A DNA stretch of 64,000 bases from Neorhizobium galegae bv. orientalis str. HAMBI 540 (lineage in GTDB: Bacteria; Pseudomonadota; Alphaproteobacteria; Rhizobiales; Rhizobiaceae), in the NCBI RefSeq assembly GCF_000731315.1, contig NZ_HG938354.1, positions 1 to 64,000 on the forward strand, written 5' to 3'. The notes beneath the pieces were generated by a model. The model saw only the letters and a list, made by a program, of their open reading frames with translations. It did not search any database and had not been told where the DNA came from. The translations under genes were made by a program, and so were the position numbers. Of this stretch, positions 34,189 to 42,931 are shown in pieces. Within the stretch, counting starts at the first letter, position 1. Each line of letters begins with the position of its first letter.

Positions 34189-34857
34189 CTATCGGCTCAA
34201 CGGATATTTGAAGGCGGCCTTCTCGATCATCGAGAAGATCGTCGAGAAACCGACCGACATGACGAGGTACATGATCGTGATGACGATATAGACCTCGAAG
34301 CTCGCGAAGGTCTGCGACTGCAGATTGTTGCCGGCGGCGGCGAGGTCGTCGGCCGAGATCGCCGAGACGACGCTGGAGGTCAGCATCAAATAGATGAACT
34401 GGCTAGTCAGCGACGGATAGACGGTGCGCAGCGCCGGTTTCATGATGATGTAGCGGAAGATCTGCAGCTTCGAGAGGCCGAGCGCGGTGCCGGCCTCGAT
34501 CTGCCCCTTCTGGATCGACTCGATGCCGGCGCGGATGATTTCCGTGCCGTAGGCGCCGAAATTGACGACCAGCGCCACGAGCGCCGCGCTGTTCGGCGTT
34601 AAAAAGATCCCGAGCGACGGCAGGCCGAAGAAGATGAAGAAGATCTGCACCAGGAACGGCGTGTTGCGGATGATCTCGATATAGGCGTCGATGACCCAGC
34701 GAAGCGGCGCAATGCCCGAGGTCTTGCCGGCGGCGCACGCGATCGAGACGATCAGGCCGATGATCATCGCCGCCACCGAAAGCTGGATCGTCAGCCAGGC
34801 GCCGAGCAGAAGCTGGTCGAAACCCGCAAATACGGGCTCGAAATTGAAATTGTACAA
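34189..34857 (-). CDS. Amino-acid-type ABC transporter permease (first)
   Basis: A 222-residue HisM/GlnP-type permease with the loop GQIEAGTALGLSKLQIFRYI. The start is set at TTG 34857, which has a near-ideal GGGGAGG site 7 bases upstream and gives the usual N-terminus YNFNFEPVFAGFDQLLLGAW. A GTG at 34893 would add 12 residues but has no ribosome site. It is the first gene of the importer unit. A perfect 16-bp LacI-type palindrome lies 57-72 bases upstream of the chosen start. Confidence 0.88.
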   Translation of the reverse strand: MYNFNFEPVFAGFDQLLLGAWLTIQLSVAAMIIGLIVSIACAAGKTSGIAPLRWVIDAYIEIIRNTPFLVQIFFIFFGLPSLGIFLTPNSAALVALVVNFGAYGTEIIRAGIESIQKGQIEAGTALGLSKLQIFRYIIMKPALRTVYPSLTSQFIYLMLTSSVVSAISADDLAAAGNNLQSQTFASFEVYIVITIMYLVMSVGFSTIFSMIEKAAFKYPLSR

Positions 34858-34913
34858 CTTGGGACCTCCCCAATGATGTCGAAAGAGCGCCACTCCTCTG
34901 CGGCGTCAGTTCA

Positions 34914-34929
34914 TTTAGATCGATCTAAA
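34914..34929. promoter_or_regulatory. Perfect LacI-type operator palindrome
   Basis: TTTAGATCGATCTAAA is a perfect 16-bp inverted repeat with the central CG typical of LacI/GalR-family operators. It sits between the lacI-like gene (ending at 34958) and the first permease gene (starting at 34857). It is therefore very probably the operator of the importer unit. Confidence 0.75.
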
Positions 34930-34957
34930 AGCTTTCCGTCCGGACGTCAACCGAAAG

Positions 34958-36013
34958 CTATCGGGATTGTTGCAAGGCCGAGACGGCGACCGGCCCGCAG
35001 GATTGGCGGATATGCAAAACCGTTTCATTCACAACCCTGTGAGACGGGCGGATGGGATCGGCCAACCGGTCGAGGAGAAGCCGGGCCGCATTCCCGCCGA
35101 TCGCCACCGGCCCGGTGGAAACGGACGTAAGCCTCGGCCGCATCGCCTCCGCGTCGGTCACGTCGTCAAAACCGATCAGCGAAAAATTCTCGCCGACCTT
35201 CAGGCCCCGGTCGTAGAGGCCGGCGGAAAGGCCAAGCGCGATCACGTCGTTGAAACAGATCACCGCCGTCGGCTGTTCCCCCTCACCGAAGAGGAGATGC
35301 GCCGCATCGGCAATTTCGCCGATCTGGATCGGCAGACCCACGATCAAGTTCGGATCGAGCCCGCGTGATTGCATGGCATCGCAAAATCCCTCGACGCGCT
35401 CGCGATAGGCGGAATGGATCGGCCCGTGGACGGCGAAAGCGATCGTCCGGTGGCCGAGCGAGGCCAGATAATCCACTGCCTGACGCATGCCAGCCGCATA
35501 ATCGGAACCGGCATAATCGACTTCCTCGGAGATCTGGCGGAGCACCTGCACCAGGGGTAGATCCCAGTCGGCGAGCTGGTGAAGGAACGCGGGTTCGGTG
35601 CCGGCCGCCGGGCAGATGATGACGCCATCGACGCCGTGCTCGCGCATCCGCCGCATCACCATGTCCTGGCGTTCGACGAGATCGCCGCTGTTGGCAAGGA
35701 TCACCACCATGCCGGCCGAATCGATCACCGCCTCGATGCCGGAGAGCAGTTCGGCGAAGAACGGGTTCGTCAGATTGGGTACGATGACGCCGACGGTGTG
35801 GCTGCGCTCGGCCCTGAGCCGGGCGGCCCCCATGTTGTAGACATAGCCGAGCTCGCGCATCGCCTGCTCGACGCGCGCCCGCGTATCGGCACCGACCAGC
35901 GGGCTCTTGCGGATGACGAGCGAGGCGGTTGCGCGGGACACATTGGCGCGCCGCGCTACGTCGAGAAGCGTCACACGGCTTTTCTTTTTGTCTTCGAATG
36001 GCATGGATGTCAT
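34958..36013 (-). CDS. LacI-family transcriptional regulator
   Basis: A 351-residue LacI/GalR regulator. The N-terminal HTH and hinge cover about residues 10-65 (TLLDVARRANVSRATASLVI, then YVYNMGAARLRAERSHTVGV), followed by a periplasmic-binding-like core (about 68-340; VGVIVPNLTNPFFAELLSGI, GFDDVTDAEAMRPRLTSV). It is encoded directly upstream of the amino-acid-type importer on the same strand, with a perfect palindromic operator in between, and likely represses that unit. LacI control of an amino-acid-class importer is less common than of sugar importers and suggests an unusual ligand. Confidence 0.93.
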   Translation of the reverse strand: MTSMPFEDKKKSRVTLLDVARRANVSRATASLVIRKSPLVGADTRARVEQAMRELGYVYNMGAARLRAERSHTVGVIVPNLTNPFFAELLSGIEAVIDSAGMVVILANSGDLVERQDMVMRRMREHGVDGVIICPAAGTEPAFLHQLADWDLPLVQVLRQISEEVDYAGSDYAAGMRQAVDYLASLGHRTIAFAVHGPIHSAYRERVEGFCDAMQSRGLDPNLIVGLPIQIGEIADAAHLLFGEGEQPTAVICFNDVIALGLSAGLYDRGLKVGENFSLIGFDDVTDAEAMRPRLTSVSTGPVAIGGNAARLLLDRLADPIRPSHRVVNETVLHIRQSCGPVAVSALQQSR

Positions 36014-36123
36014 TTAGCAGAGGTGAAATCCGAATGCCAGTGAGCCGCATAGACAAGAAAAACAGTAGGTTAGTCCTGGCGGATCACTCCGATAGCGACC
36101 AATTGGCAAGGATATGAAAACGA

Positions 36124-36139
36124 GGATATTATAATATCC
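36124..36139. promoter_or_regulatory. Palindromic operator of the vapBC-type module
   Basis: GGATATTATAATATCC is a perfect 16-bp palindrome 19 bases before the antitoxin ATG, in an AT-rich stretch that should hold the promoter. Toxin-antitoxin operons are normally repressed by antitoxin bound at such a site. A partial repeat of one arm (GGATAT) recurs at 36146. Confidence 0.65.
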
Positions 36140-36157
36140 GCTCAAGGATATGCTTAG

Positions 36158-36397
36158 ATGCCTCTCTACATCAAGGACCCCGAAGTCGACAAGCTCACGG
36201 CGGAACTTGTGAGCCTCATCAAGACGTCCAAAGTAGACGCAGTGAAGACGGCGTTGAAGCACGAGATCGCCAGCCGCAAAGGCAGCTTGCCCATTCGCGA
36301 CCGGTTGGCAAAATCTCTGGCGATGGCCCGCGCTGCGGGACCATTCGCACCCGGCGACCACAAGCGCGCGACCGATGAAATGTGGGACGAAGACTGA
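36158..36397 (+). CDS. VapB-type antitoxin (PSK/Rv0623-like)
   Basis: A 79-residue antitoxin. It opens MPLYIKDPEVDKLTAELVSL, a ribbon-helix-helix-like DNA-binding start usual for the VapB family paired with PIN toxins in rhizobia. The C-terminal tail (PGDHKRATDEMWDED) is the likely toxin-neutralising segment. The gene is intact. Its stop overlaps the toxin start by one base (TGATG), the standard coupling. The partner toxin carries a premature stop, so this antitoxin may now serve only as a regulator or an anti-addiction factor. Confidence 0.85.
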   Translation: MPLYIKDPEVDKLTAELVSLIKTSKVDAVKTALKHEIASRKGSLPIRDRLAKSLAMARAAGPFAPGDHKRATDEMWDED

Positions 36398-36831
36398 TGC
36401 TGTTCATCGACGCATCCATGATCGTGGCTATCCTTGCGGAAGAGTAAGACCGTGATGAGTTGCTGGACCGTATCGGCCAAGATCCTGGTCCGTTCTATGT
36501 GTCATCTGTGGTGCGGATGGAGGCCTCGCTTTCGCTGACACGCCGCAAGGCTGGGGTAAGTGGCCGAGACAAGCCCGCCACCCCCGAAATGCTGGCGGAG
36601 TCTCGCCGTCTGGTGGACCAGTTCATTGCCGATCTGGAGGCCCGGGACATCATGATCAGCGGAGACGTGGGGACAAAGGCCTTGGACGCCGCCCAGGACT
36701 TCGGCAAGATCGTCAACCACCCCGCAAAGCTCAATATGGGAGATTGCTTCTCCTATGCCTGCGCAAAGGCTTATAGGACCAAGGTTGCCTATAAGGGCAA
36801 CGACTTCGCCTTGACGGATATAGGCTGGTGA
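36397..36831 (+). pseudogene. VapC-type PIN-domain toxin with premature stop
   Basis: The frame starting at ATG 36397 encodes a PIN-domain ribonuclease of 144 codons. It begins MLFIDASMIVAILAEE and then hits TAA at codon 17 (36445-36447). The rest continues in the same frame (DRDELLDRIGQDPGPFYVSS, RMEASLSLTRRKAGV, LNMGDCFSYACAKAY, GNDFALTDIGW) with no other defect. The acidic active-site residues are all encoded (Asp in FIDAS, Glu in MEAS, Asp in MGDCFSYA), but the first lies before the stop. A single base change restores the gene, so it is a recent inactivation, or a sequencing error. Reinitiation at TTG 36460 would give a toxin lacking the first Asp. Confidence 0.85.
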
Positions 36832-37014
36832 AGCCAAGCGGTTGAGCGCTCATCGGCGGGAGCGGCCCGGCCTAATGCTACGATCCAATGCCAAGCTTCA
36901 GCCGCCACACCGACAGTTCCGACAGAATGTAGAGTCCCGTTTGGATTGGCGAAGGGGAGCCGGTTGTCGCTGCGGATCTTCCATGTCGCGCGATGCGTCC
37001 GCTATCTGCCTGCT

Positions 37015-37836
37015 TCACTGCCCGGCAGCCAGGCCTTCCATTTCCATTAGGAAGGCGAATTCGCCGGCAAGCCCCGGCGAACAGGCGACCACCGGCCCAC
37101 CCCGAGAAAGCAGATCCTCGAGCGGCGGCACGGCGATCGTCGCACCCGCTTCCGATGCGATCAGCACGCCGGCGAGCATGTCCCAGGAGGAAAGGTGCCG
37201 TTCGTAATAGAGGTCGGAAACACCTTCGGCGACGCGAACCAGGCCGATCGCTGCGGCTCCCATGCGGCGGTAGTCGATGCCGCGCTCGTAGAGTTTTCGG
37301 GAGATGGCGAGGTAGTCCTCGAAATCAGTGCGTCGGGAATGGCCAAGAATGGCGATCGCGTGGTTGGGATCGCTCGTCTTGGCCGCTGTGATCGGCTTGC
37401 CTTCCTTGAAGGCCCCCTCGCCGCGGATCGCATGGAAAACCCGGTCCTGCGCGGCGTCATAAATCACGCCCACCAGGATCTTGCCGCCGGAGATGAAGGC
37501 GATCGAGACGCCCCAATGGCGGAAGCCACGGATGAAATTGGTTGTGCCGTCGATCGGATCGACGACCCAGGTGCCGCGTTCTCCGGACTGCCCGCCGCCC
37601 TCTTCGCCCAGGAAGGAATCGTCGGGAAATTCGCCGAGCAGGGATGCGCGGATCGCTTTTTCAGCCCGTTTGTCGGCGACGGTGACGAAATCCTGCAGGC
37701 CCTTGTTCTCGACGCCGAGCGTTTCGGGAAGCGCCTCGGCGCGGAAGGCGGCTGCCTCCATGCCGACCCGGCGAGCGACCTCGATTGCGGTCCTGGCGCG
37801 GGATTGCAGGGAGGAGAGATCGAATGCAGATGCCAT
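37015..37836 (-). CDS. Inositol monophosphatase family protein
   Basis: A 273-residue Mg2+-dependent sugar-phosphate phosphatase of the IMPase family. The metal-binding motifs are GEEGGGQSG (residues about 77-85), WVVDPIDGTTNFIRGF and SSWDMLAGVLIASEAGA. The family acts on inositol-1-phosphate, histidinol phosphate, glycerol-2-phosphate and similar compounds. It is the last gene of an ABC operon and its start overlaps the stop of the GDPD-LacI gene by one base (TAATG). This placement argues for dephosphorylation of a product released from an imported phosphodiester, with glycerophosphoinositol as one candidate. Confidence 0.9.
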   Translation of the reverse strand: MASAFDLSSLQSRARTAIEVARRVGMEAAAFRAEALPETLGVENKGLQDFVTVADKRAEKAIRASLLGEFPDDSFLGEEGGGQSGERGTWVVDPIDGTTNFIRGFRHWGVSIAFISGGKILVGVIYDAAQDRVFHAIRGEGAFKEGKPITAAKTSDPNHAIAILGHSRRTDFEDYLAISRKLYERGIDYRRMGAAAIGLVRVAEGVSDLYYERHLSSWDMLAGVLIASEAGATIAVPPLEDLLSRGGPVVACSPGLAGEFAFLMEMEGLAAGQ

Positions 37837-39575
37837 TATGCACTTCTTCTTTTGATCAGCGTCACCGGTGTGAACTCCACTCTTGCGACGGCGTCCGGTT
37901 CGGACATGCGGCTGGTCAGGAGATCGATCACCTGTTCCGCCTGTACGTCGCAGGGCTGTACGAAGGTGGTGAGGTCATAGGCCGACCAGCTTGCCTGAGG
38001 GATGTCGTCATGGCCGATCACCTTGACAGAACCGTAGCTCCGGCCGGCCTCGGCGAGCCCGTCGAGGACGCCGCAGGCCATGTAGTCATTGACCGAAAAC
38101 ACCCCGTCGATGCCAAGGTCGATCAGAGCCTGCGCCACCTCGTGCCCATGGGCGTAGTCGTTGATGGCGACCGGGATCAGCGGCGCATCGAGCCCGAGCA
38201 TCTGGCAGCGGCTCTGAAAAGCCTCGGCGCGACGGCGCGAGGAATAGGAGACGGCGGTGCCGGCGATGACAGCAAGCTTTTTGGCACCCGCTTCGACGAG
38301 ATGGTCGACGGCCGTGTAACCCGACATCCGGTCATCGGAGACAACCCGGTCGACGAAGGGAAAATCCTCGCCCTTGTTGACCAGCACGATCGGCACGCCC
38401 TCGACCGCGCATTCCTCGAAAATATGCGAGGGCGGTGCATCCGAGGTGATGATGACCCCGGAAACGGCGTAATGCAGCAATTGGCCGATGACCGTGGCGC
38501 TGTCCGCTTCCTTGGAGGTAGGCAAAAGGATCGGTCGGTAATTGCGGGCGATTAGCGCGCGGGCCAAATTTTCGAGCTGCTGGGTGCGAAACGGATTGTC
38601 GAGGCCGGCGGCGACCAGGCCGACGAAATCGGAACGCTTGTTGGTGAGGCTGCGGGCGAGATAATTGACCCGGTAGCCGAGTTCCTTGGCAGCCTGATAC
38701 ACTTTCTGCCGGGTTTTTTCCGAAACGCTGGCATCCGGCGTGAAGGCGCGCGACACGGCGGCGCGGGAGACGCCGGCTGCACGGGCGACGTCGAAGGAGG
38801 TCACGCGGCGTGGCTCGCGGGACATGCCGCTCATTTCCCTCGGCCGCATCAGGTCCGGCAGGTCGGTGCAGATGCCGAGCACCGGCAGGACCATGATGTC
38901 TTTCAGGACATCCGGCCGCTCCTCGTGCCAGAGCACGATTTCCTTGCCCTCGGCAAAAGCCCTGTCGATCAGTTCCTCGGTAACGAATTCCTGCGGCGTG
39001 TCGCTCGCTTTTTCCCAGCACAGATGCAGGATGTCGGCGCCGGCCATCTCGCCTGCCGCATGCGGATCATGACCGACGCGGATCAGCACCGAAAGCGGAA
39101 AATCGCAGCCCATCTCCCGCAGCTCGCGCACCTGCGCGACATCGAAGGAACCGAGACAGGCGAAACGCTGGCCCATGTCCTTCAGGTGCTGCCAGCAGAG
39201 CGGCCCGGTGCCCGGCCGTTTCAGTTCGACATAGAGGCCGCAACCGGTCTCCCGCCCGAGCGCGGCGACTTCCGCGAAACTCGGCACATCCGGCACCGCC
39301 TCGCGCAGCTCCGTAAAAGTCATCTGCGAGATAAACAGGTCCTGCTGGAAGACCCGTTGCAGATGATCGTCATGGGAAACGACGACCACGCCGTCAGAGG
39401 TCATCTGGGTGTCGAGTTCCCACATTTCGGCACCGAGTTCCGCTGCGCGGCGGAAAGCAGTGAGCGTGTTTTCCCGTTCATGGCCGCTCGCGCCGCGATG
39501 GCCGATGCAGAATGGCAGCCGGCCCTTCCCTTCCGGCCAGCCGAATTTTCCGAAGAAGGCGGAGAAGTCGTGCAT
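37836..39575 (-). CDS. Fusion: glycerophosphodiester phosphodiesterase + LacI-family regulator
   Basis: One uninterrupted 579-residue frame joins two families. Residues about 20-245 are a GDPD TIM barrel with the catalytic set in CIGHRGASGHERENTLTAF, MWELDTQMTSDGVVVVSHDD, GLYVELKRPG and GICTDLPDLM. Residues about 255-579 are a complete LacI regulator (VTSFDVARAAGVSRAAVSRA, LGYRVNYLARSL, FVGLVAAGLDNPFR, VIGHDDIPQASWSAYDLTTF). Start set at ATG 39575 with GGAGG 5 bases upstream; ATG 39590 overlaps the ATPase stop. Internal ATGs at 38834 and 38825, behind GAGGG, could also yield free LacI. It probably cleaves an imported phosphodiester and regulates the operon. Stop loss between two former genes is the alternative origin. 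Confidence 0.85.
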   Translation of the reverse strand: MHDFSAFFGKFGWPEGKGRLPFCIGHRGASGHERENTLTAFRRAAELGAEMWELDTQMTSDGVVVVSHDDHLQRVFQQDLFISQMTFTELREAVPDVPSFAEVAALGRETGCGLYVELKRPGTGPLCWQHLKDMGQRFACLGSFDVAQVRELREMGCDFPLSVLIRVGHDPHAAGEMAGADILHLCWEKASDTPQEFVTEELIDRAFAEGKEIVLWHEERPDVLKDIMVLPVLGICTDLPDLMRPREMSGMSREPRRVTSFDVARAAGVSRAAVSRAFTPDASVSEKTRQKVYQAAKELGYRVNYLARSLTNKRSDFVGLVAAGLDNPFRTQQLENLARALIARNYRPILLPTSKEADSATVIGQLLHYAVSGVIITSDAPPSHIFEECAVEGVPIVLVNKGEDFPFVDRVVSDDRMSGYTAVDHLVEAGAKKLAVIAGTAVSYSSRRRAEAFQSRCQMLGLDAPLIPVAINDYAHGHEVAQALIDLGIDGVFSVNDYMACGVLDGLAEAGRSYGSVKVIGHDDIPQASWSAYDLTTFVQPCDVQAEQVIDLLTSRMSEPDAVARVEFTPVTLIKRRSA

Positions 39576-39586
39576 CAGAGCCTCCA

Positions 39587-40642
39587 TCACAATCTCTGTC
39601 CGTCTTCTGCAAAGACAAAGGTCGAGGCGCTGTCCAGGTTCCAGCGCACGCTATCACCCGGCTTCACATCGTCGCGCACCGGCTGGATCGAGCGCAGCAC
39701 GGAACCGTCCGGCAGAATGACATCGTATAGATTTTCGCGGCCTTGAGTTTCCGCAAACACGACTTTGCCTTCTACGGGCACACCGCCCGCCGTGCCGAAA
39801 TGTTCCGGGCGGACGCCAAGGCTGAGCGCGGTTCCATCCGGAATGCCCGAAACTGTGGCAAGCGGCAGGCGCAAACCGTTTTCACCGAGCACGAATGCTC
39901 CCTGCTGGGCCTTGCCCTTGAGGAAGGAGATCGGCGGATTGCCGAGGAAGCTGGCGACGAAGGACGTGCGCGGATCGCTATACATCTGCGACGGCGTGGC
40001 GATCTGGACGATCTCGCCCGATTTCATGATGGCGATGCGATCGCACATCGACATCGCCTCGACCTGATCATGGGTGACGAGGATGGCGGTGATGCCGGTT
40101 TCCTTCTGCAGCCTTCGGATTTCCGAGCGCATTTCGAGCCGCAGTTTCGCGTCGAGATTGGCGAGCGGTTCGTCGAGGAGCAGCACGTCCGGGCGGCGGA
40201 TCAGGGCGCGGGCGAGCGCCACGCGCTGCTGCTGGCCGCCCGAAAGCTGCGCCGGGCGCCGGGCGAGGAGATCTTCGATATGGACAAGCCCCGCGATGTC
40301 CGCGACCTGCTTTTTGATATCGGCGGAGGCAACCCGCTTCACCATCAGCGGGAAGCCGATATTCTCCTCGACCGTCATATGCGGATAAAGCGCATAGGAT
40401 TGGAAAACGACGCCGACATTGCGTTCCTGGCTCGGCAGGTTGGTGACGTCCCGATCGCCGAACAGGATGCGGCCTGCAGTCGGCCGGTGGATGCCGCAGA
40501 CAGCAAACAGCGTCGTCGACTTGCCGCAGCCGGAAGGCCCGAGCAGCGCCAGCATCTCGCCGGAGCCTACTTCGAGATCCATATCCTCGATGACCTTGGT
40601 GGAGCCGAAACTCTTGGAAAACTTGTCGAGCAGTATACGCAT
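39587..40642 (-). CDS. Carbohydrate-type ABC transporter ATPase (MalK/UgpC-like)
   Basis: A 351-residue CUT1-class ATPase. Walker A is LLGPSGCGKSTTLFAVCG, the signature [14 protein letters not shown], Walker B PDVLLLDEPLANLDAK, the switch VTHDQVEAM. A TOBE/OB regulatory domain covers about residues 235-351 (LGVRPEHFG). Start overlaps the preceding permease stop (TGATG). It energises the two upstream permeases. UgpC, the glycerol-3-phosphate importer ATPase, belongs to the same subgroup, which fits the downstream GDPD. Confidence 0.93.
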   Translation of the reverse strand: MRILLDKFSKSFGSTKVIEDMDLEVGSGEMLALLGPSGCGKSTTLFAVCGIHRPTAGRILFGDRDVTNLPSQERNVGVVFQSYALYPHMTVEENIGFPLMVKRVASADIKKQVADIAGLVHIEDLLARRPAQLSGGQQQRVALARALIRRPDVLLLDEPLANLDAKLRLEMRSEIRRLQKETGITAILVTHDQVEAMSMCDRIAIMKSGEIVQIATPSQMYSDPRTSFVASFLGNPPISFLKGKAQQGAFVLGENGLRLPLATVSGIPDGTALSLGVRPEHFGTAGGVPVEGKVVFAETQGRENLYDVILPDGSVLRSIQPVRDDVKPGDSVRWNLDSASTFVFAEDGQRL

Positions 40643-41499
40643 CAGCCCTTGGTGCCTCCGCCATAGATGTTCATGAGATGCTTCTGGAAGAAGACATAGA
40701 GGATCAGCACCGGCACGACGTAGAAGACGCCGACGGCCTTGAAGGTGCCGAAATCGAAATTGTTGTCGTCGATGATCAGGCCCGCCAGATAGACCGACAG
40801 GACCTGCACCTTTGCGCCTGGCGCCAGCACCTGCGGCAGGATGAATTCGCTCCAGCCGGTGAGGAAGGAAAACAGCCCGAGCGCCATCACCGCCGGTTTG
40901 ATCTGCGGCAGCACCAGCCGGCGCCAGACCGTGAAGCGCGAGGCGCCGTCGACGGTGCCGGCCATCTCGATCTCCCAGGGCACGGTGTCGTAGAAACCCT
41001 TCATCAGCCAGATGCCGAGCGGCAGGTCGATCGCCGCCTTCACCAGGATCACCCCGATCAGCGAATTGTAGAGGCCGATCCACTGCAGCACGATGAAGAT
41101 GGCGATGATCAGCGTCACCGACGGAAAGGCGTGCAGCACCATCACGCCGGCGAGGAAAAAGCCGCGCGCCGGCACGTTGAGGCGCGACAGCACGTAACCC
41201 GCCATCGACGAGACCGTGAGGATGACGCCGGTGATGCAGCTTGCGAAGATGAAGGTGTTGAGCGTGACGAGCCAGATGTTCGGCTTGCCGGTCTTGGTCT
41301 CCCAGAGGAAGCTCCAGTGGCGCAGCGTGAACTCGTTCGGGATCAGCGAGCCGACTTCCGTGTCGCTGATCGTGTCGATGAAGAGATAGGCATACATCAC
41401 CAGCAGCGGCAGGCTGAAAAGGCCGAGCAGCAGGATCACGGGCAGGCTCGAAAAATTCGCCGAGGTCGCGTTTGACGAAATTTGCGGTTTTTCGGCCAT
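40642..41499 (-). CDS. Carbohydrate-type ABC permease (MalG/UgpE-like)
   Basis: A 285-residue CUT1-class permease with about six membrane segments. The EAA loop is EIEMAGTVDGASRFTVWRRL. It starts at MAEKPQISSNATSANFSSLP, 2 bases after the stop of the upstream permease, and overlaps the ATPase start. It pairs with the large permease encoded at 41502-42803. Confidence 0.93.
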   Translation of the reverse strand: MAEKPQISSNATSANFSSLPVILLLGLFSLPLLVMYAYLFIDTISDTEVGSLIPNEFTLRHWSFLWETKTGKPNIWLVTLNTFIFASCITGVILTVSSMAGYVLSRLNVPARGFFLAGVMVLHAFPSVTLIIAIFIVLQWIGLYNSLIGVILVKAAIDLPLGIWLMKGFYDTVPWEIEMAGTVDGASRFTVWRRLVLPQIKPAVMALGLFSFLTGWSEFILPQVLAPGAKVQVLSVYLAGLIIDDNNFDFGTFKAVGVFYVVPVLILYVFFQKHLMNIYGGGTKG

Positions 41500-41501
41500 G
41501 C

Positions 41502-42803
41502 TCAATCCTCGATCAGCGGTTTGGAGATCAGCGTGTCGTAGCGGAAGATGCGCAGGTAGATGAGCGACAGCACGATCCCGACAACCACCAGCACCAGCGC
41601 CATGGCGGCGCCCAGCCCGTATTCCAGGTTGCCGGTATAGTTGTTGAGCGCGGTGTGGTAGGCGGCGAGCGACCAGACTTCGGTCGCGCGCCCCGGCCCA
41701 CCGCGGGTCGAGAGGAGGATTTCGTTGAAGGAGGCGAGCAGCGACAGGGTCTGGTAGCAGGTGACGAACAGGATCGGCCAGCGAAGCTGCGGCAGGATGA
41801 CGTGGCGGACCTGCTGCCAACGGCTGGCGCCATCGACCTCGCTTGCATGGAACTGCGTCTGCGGGATCGCCTTGATCGCGGAAGAGAAGACCAGCATGCC
41901 CATCGAGGCGCCGATGAAGCCGTTGATCAGGATCACGAAGAACCAGGCGTTATAGGCGCTGTCGAGCAGGTAGTTCTTTGGCGGATAACCGAACTGGCCC
42001 ATGAACATCGAGATGAAGCCGCTGTCCCAGGTCAGCCATTTCCACATCAACACGTAGATGACCACCGGCGTGATGCGCGGCAGCAGCCAGATGGCGCGGA
42101 AGATGGATGCGGTCGAAGCCGGCATGTAGTGGGTGGTGATGGCGAGGAAGAGTGCATAGCTGACATTGAAGACGAGCAGCGTCGTGGCGACGTAGAAGGC
42201 GGTGTTGAGGAAGATCGACGCCATGTCCGGCGAATTGCCGATGATCCGGAAGTTTTCCGTCGTCCACACCCAGCCGGTATAGGTAGCCTTGGCGACCGTC
42301 TGCTGTTCGGCTGGCGTCAGCGTGAAGCCGAGCTTCTTGAGGTTCGCCATCAGCTCGTCGCGGGTCTCGAAACGGGTATTGAGAACCGAGCGGTTGAAGA
42401 GGTCGGAGATCTGCTTGACCTCGCGGGTCGAGGGCCGGTCCTTCAGCGCCTTGATCACCCGTTCCGCCTCACGCCGGGACGGGAAGACCTCGCCCATGTG
42501 GCTGGATCGCAGTTCCGCGGTGAATCCGGCCTTGAGCTTCAGGGCATCGAGGGCGACAAGGCCCTCCTCGTCGATCACAAAGCGCGGCTCGGCAATGCCA
42601 CCCGCAAGGTCCGGCATCTCGGCCTTTAGACGGTTGACGGCACCTTGCGTGACCTGCCAGGCCCCGCCGGAAATGCCGGTCGCGGTCGTCATGTTGGTCA
42701 TGGCGAAGATGGCGGTCAACACGACCGGCACCAGGAAAAACAGGAGGATCATGACCGCGGCGGGCGCGATCATCACCAGTCCGAGCGTTCGTGACGTTCG
42801 CAT
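41502..42803 (-). CDS. Carbohydrate-type ABC permease with large periplasmic loop (MalF-like)
   Basis: A 433-residue CUT1-class permease, longer than the usual 290-320. The extra length is a hydrophilic insertion of about 130 residues (about 35-165) between the first and second membrane segments, resembling the P2 loop of MalF, which contacts the binding protein. The EAA loop reads SEVDGASRWQQVRHVILPQL. The first segment is LVMIAPAAVMILLFFLVPVV. The N-terminal insertion may help dock a specialised receptor for a bulky ligand. Confidence 0.91.
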   Translation of the reverse strand: MRTSRTLGLVMIAPAAVMILLFFLVPVVLTAIFAMTNMTTATGISGGAWQVTQGAVNRLKAEMPDLAGGIAEPRFVIDEEGLVALDALKLKAGFTAELRSSHMGEVFPSRREAERVIKALKDRPSTREVKQISDLFNRSVLNTRFETRDELMANLKKLGFTLTPAEQQTVAKATYTGWVWTTENFRIIGNSPDMASIFLNTAFYVATTLLVFNVSYALFLAITTHYMPASTASIFRAIWLLPRITPVVIYVLMWKWLTWDSGFISMFMGQFGYPPKNYLLDSAYNAWFFVILINGFIGASMGMLVFSSAIKAIPQTQFHASEVDGASRWQQVRHVILPQLRWPILFVTCYQTLSLLASFNEILLSTRGGPGRATEVWSLAAYHTALNNYTGNLEYGLGAAMALVLVVVGIVLSLIYLRIFRYDTLISKPLIED

Positions 42804-42931
42804 GGGTGAAGCCTTGGGAAACGGATGGGATGCGGGCGGCGGAGCGAGCGCCGCCCGCAGTTCGGGGCAAGGAGTTTCGCCCGGATCGGTCGGCGCCCTG
42901 CGTCAACCGGTGGAGACACAGGGCGCTTGCT

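Noticed and set aside
32535..34211. 558-codon plus-strand frame opposite the amino-acid-type importer
   Set aside because: The minus strand encodes standard binding protein and permease motifs; the plus frame has none.
36832..37014. Possible small gene between the broken vapC and the inositol monophosphatase
   Set aside because: The short plus-strand frame there has no ribosome site or motif and mostly overlaps the phosphatase gene in antisense.
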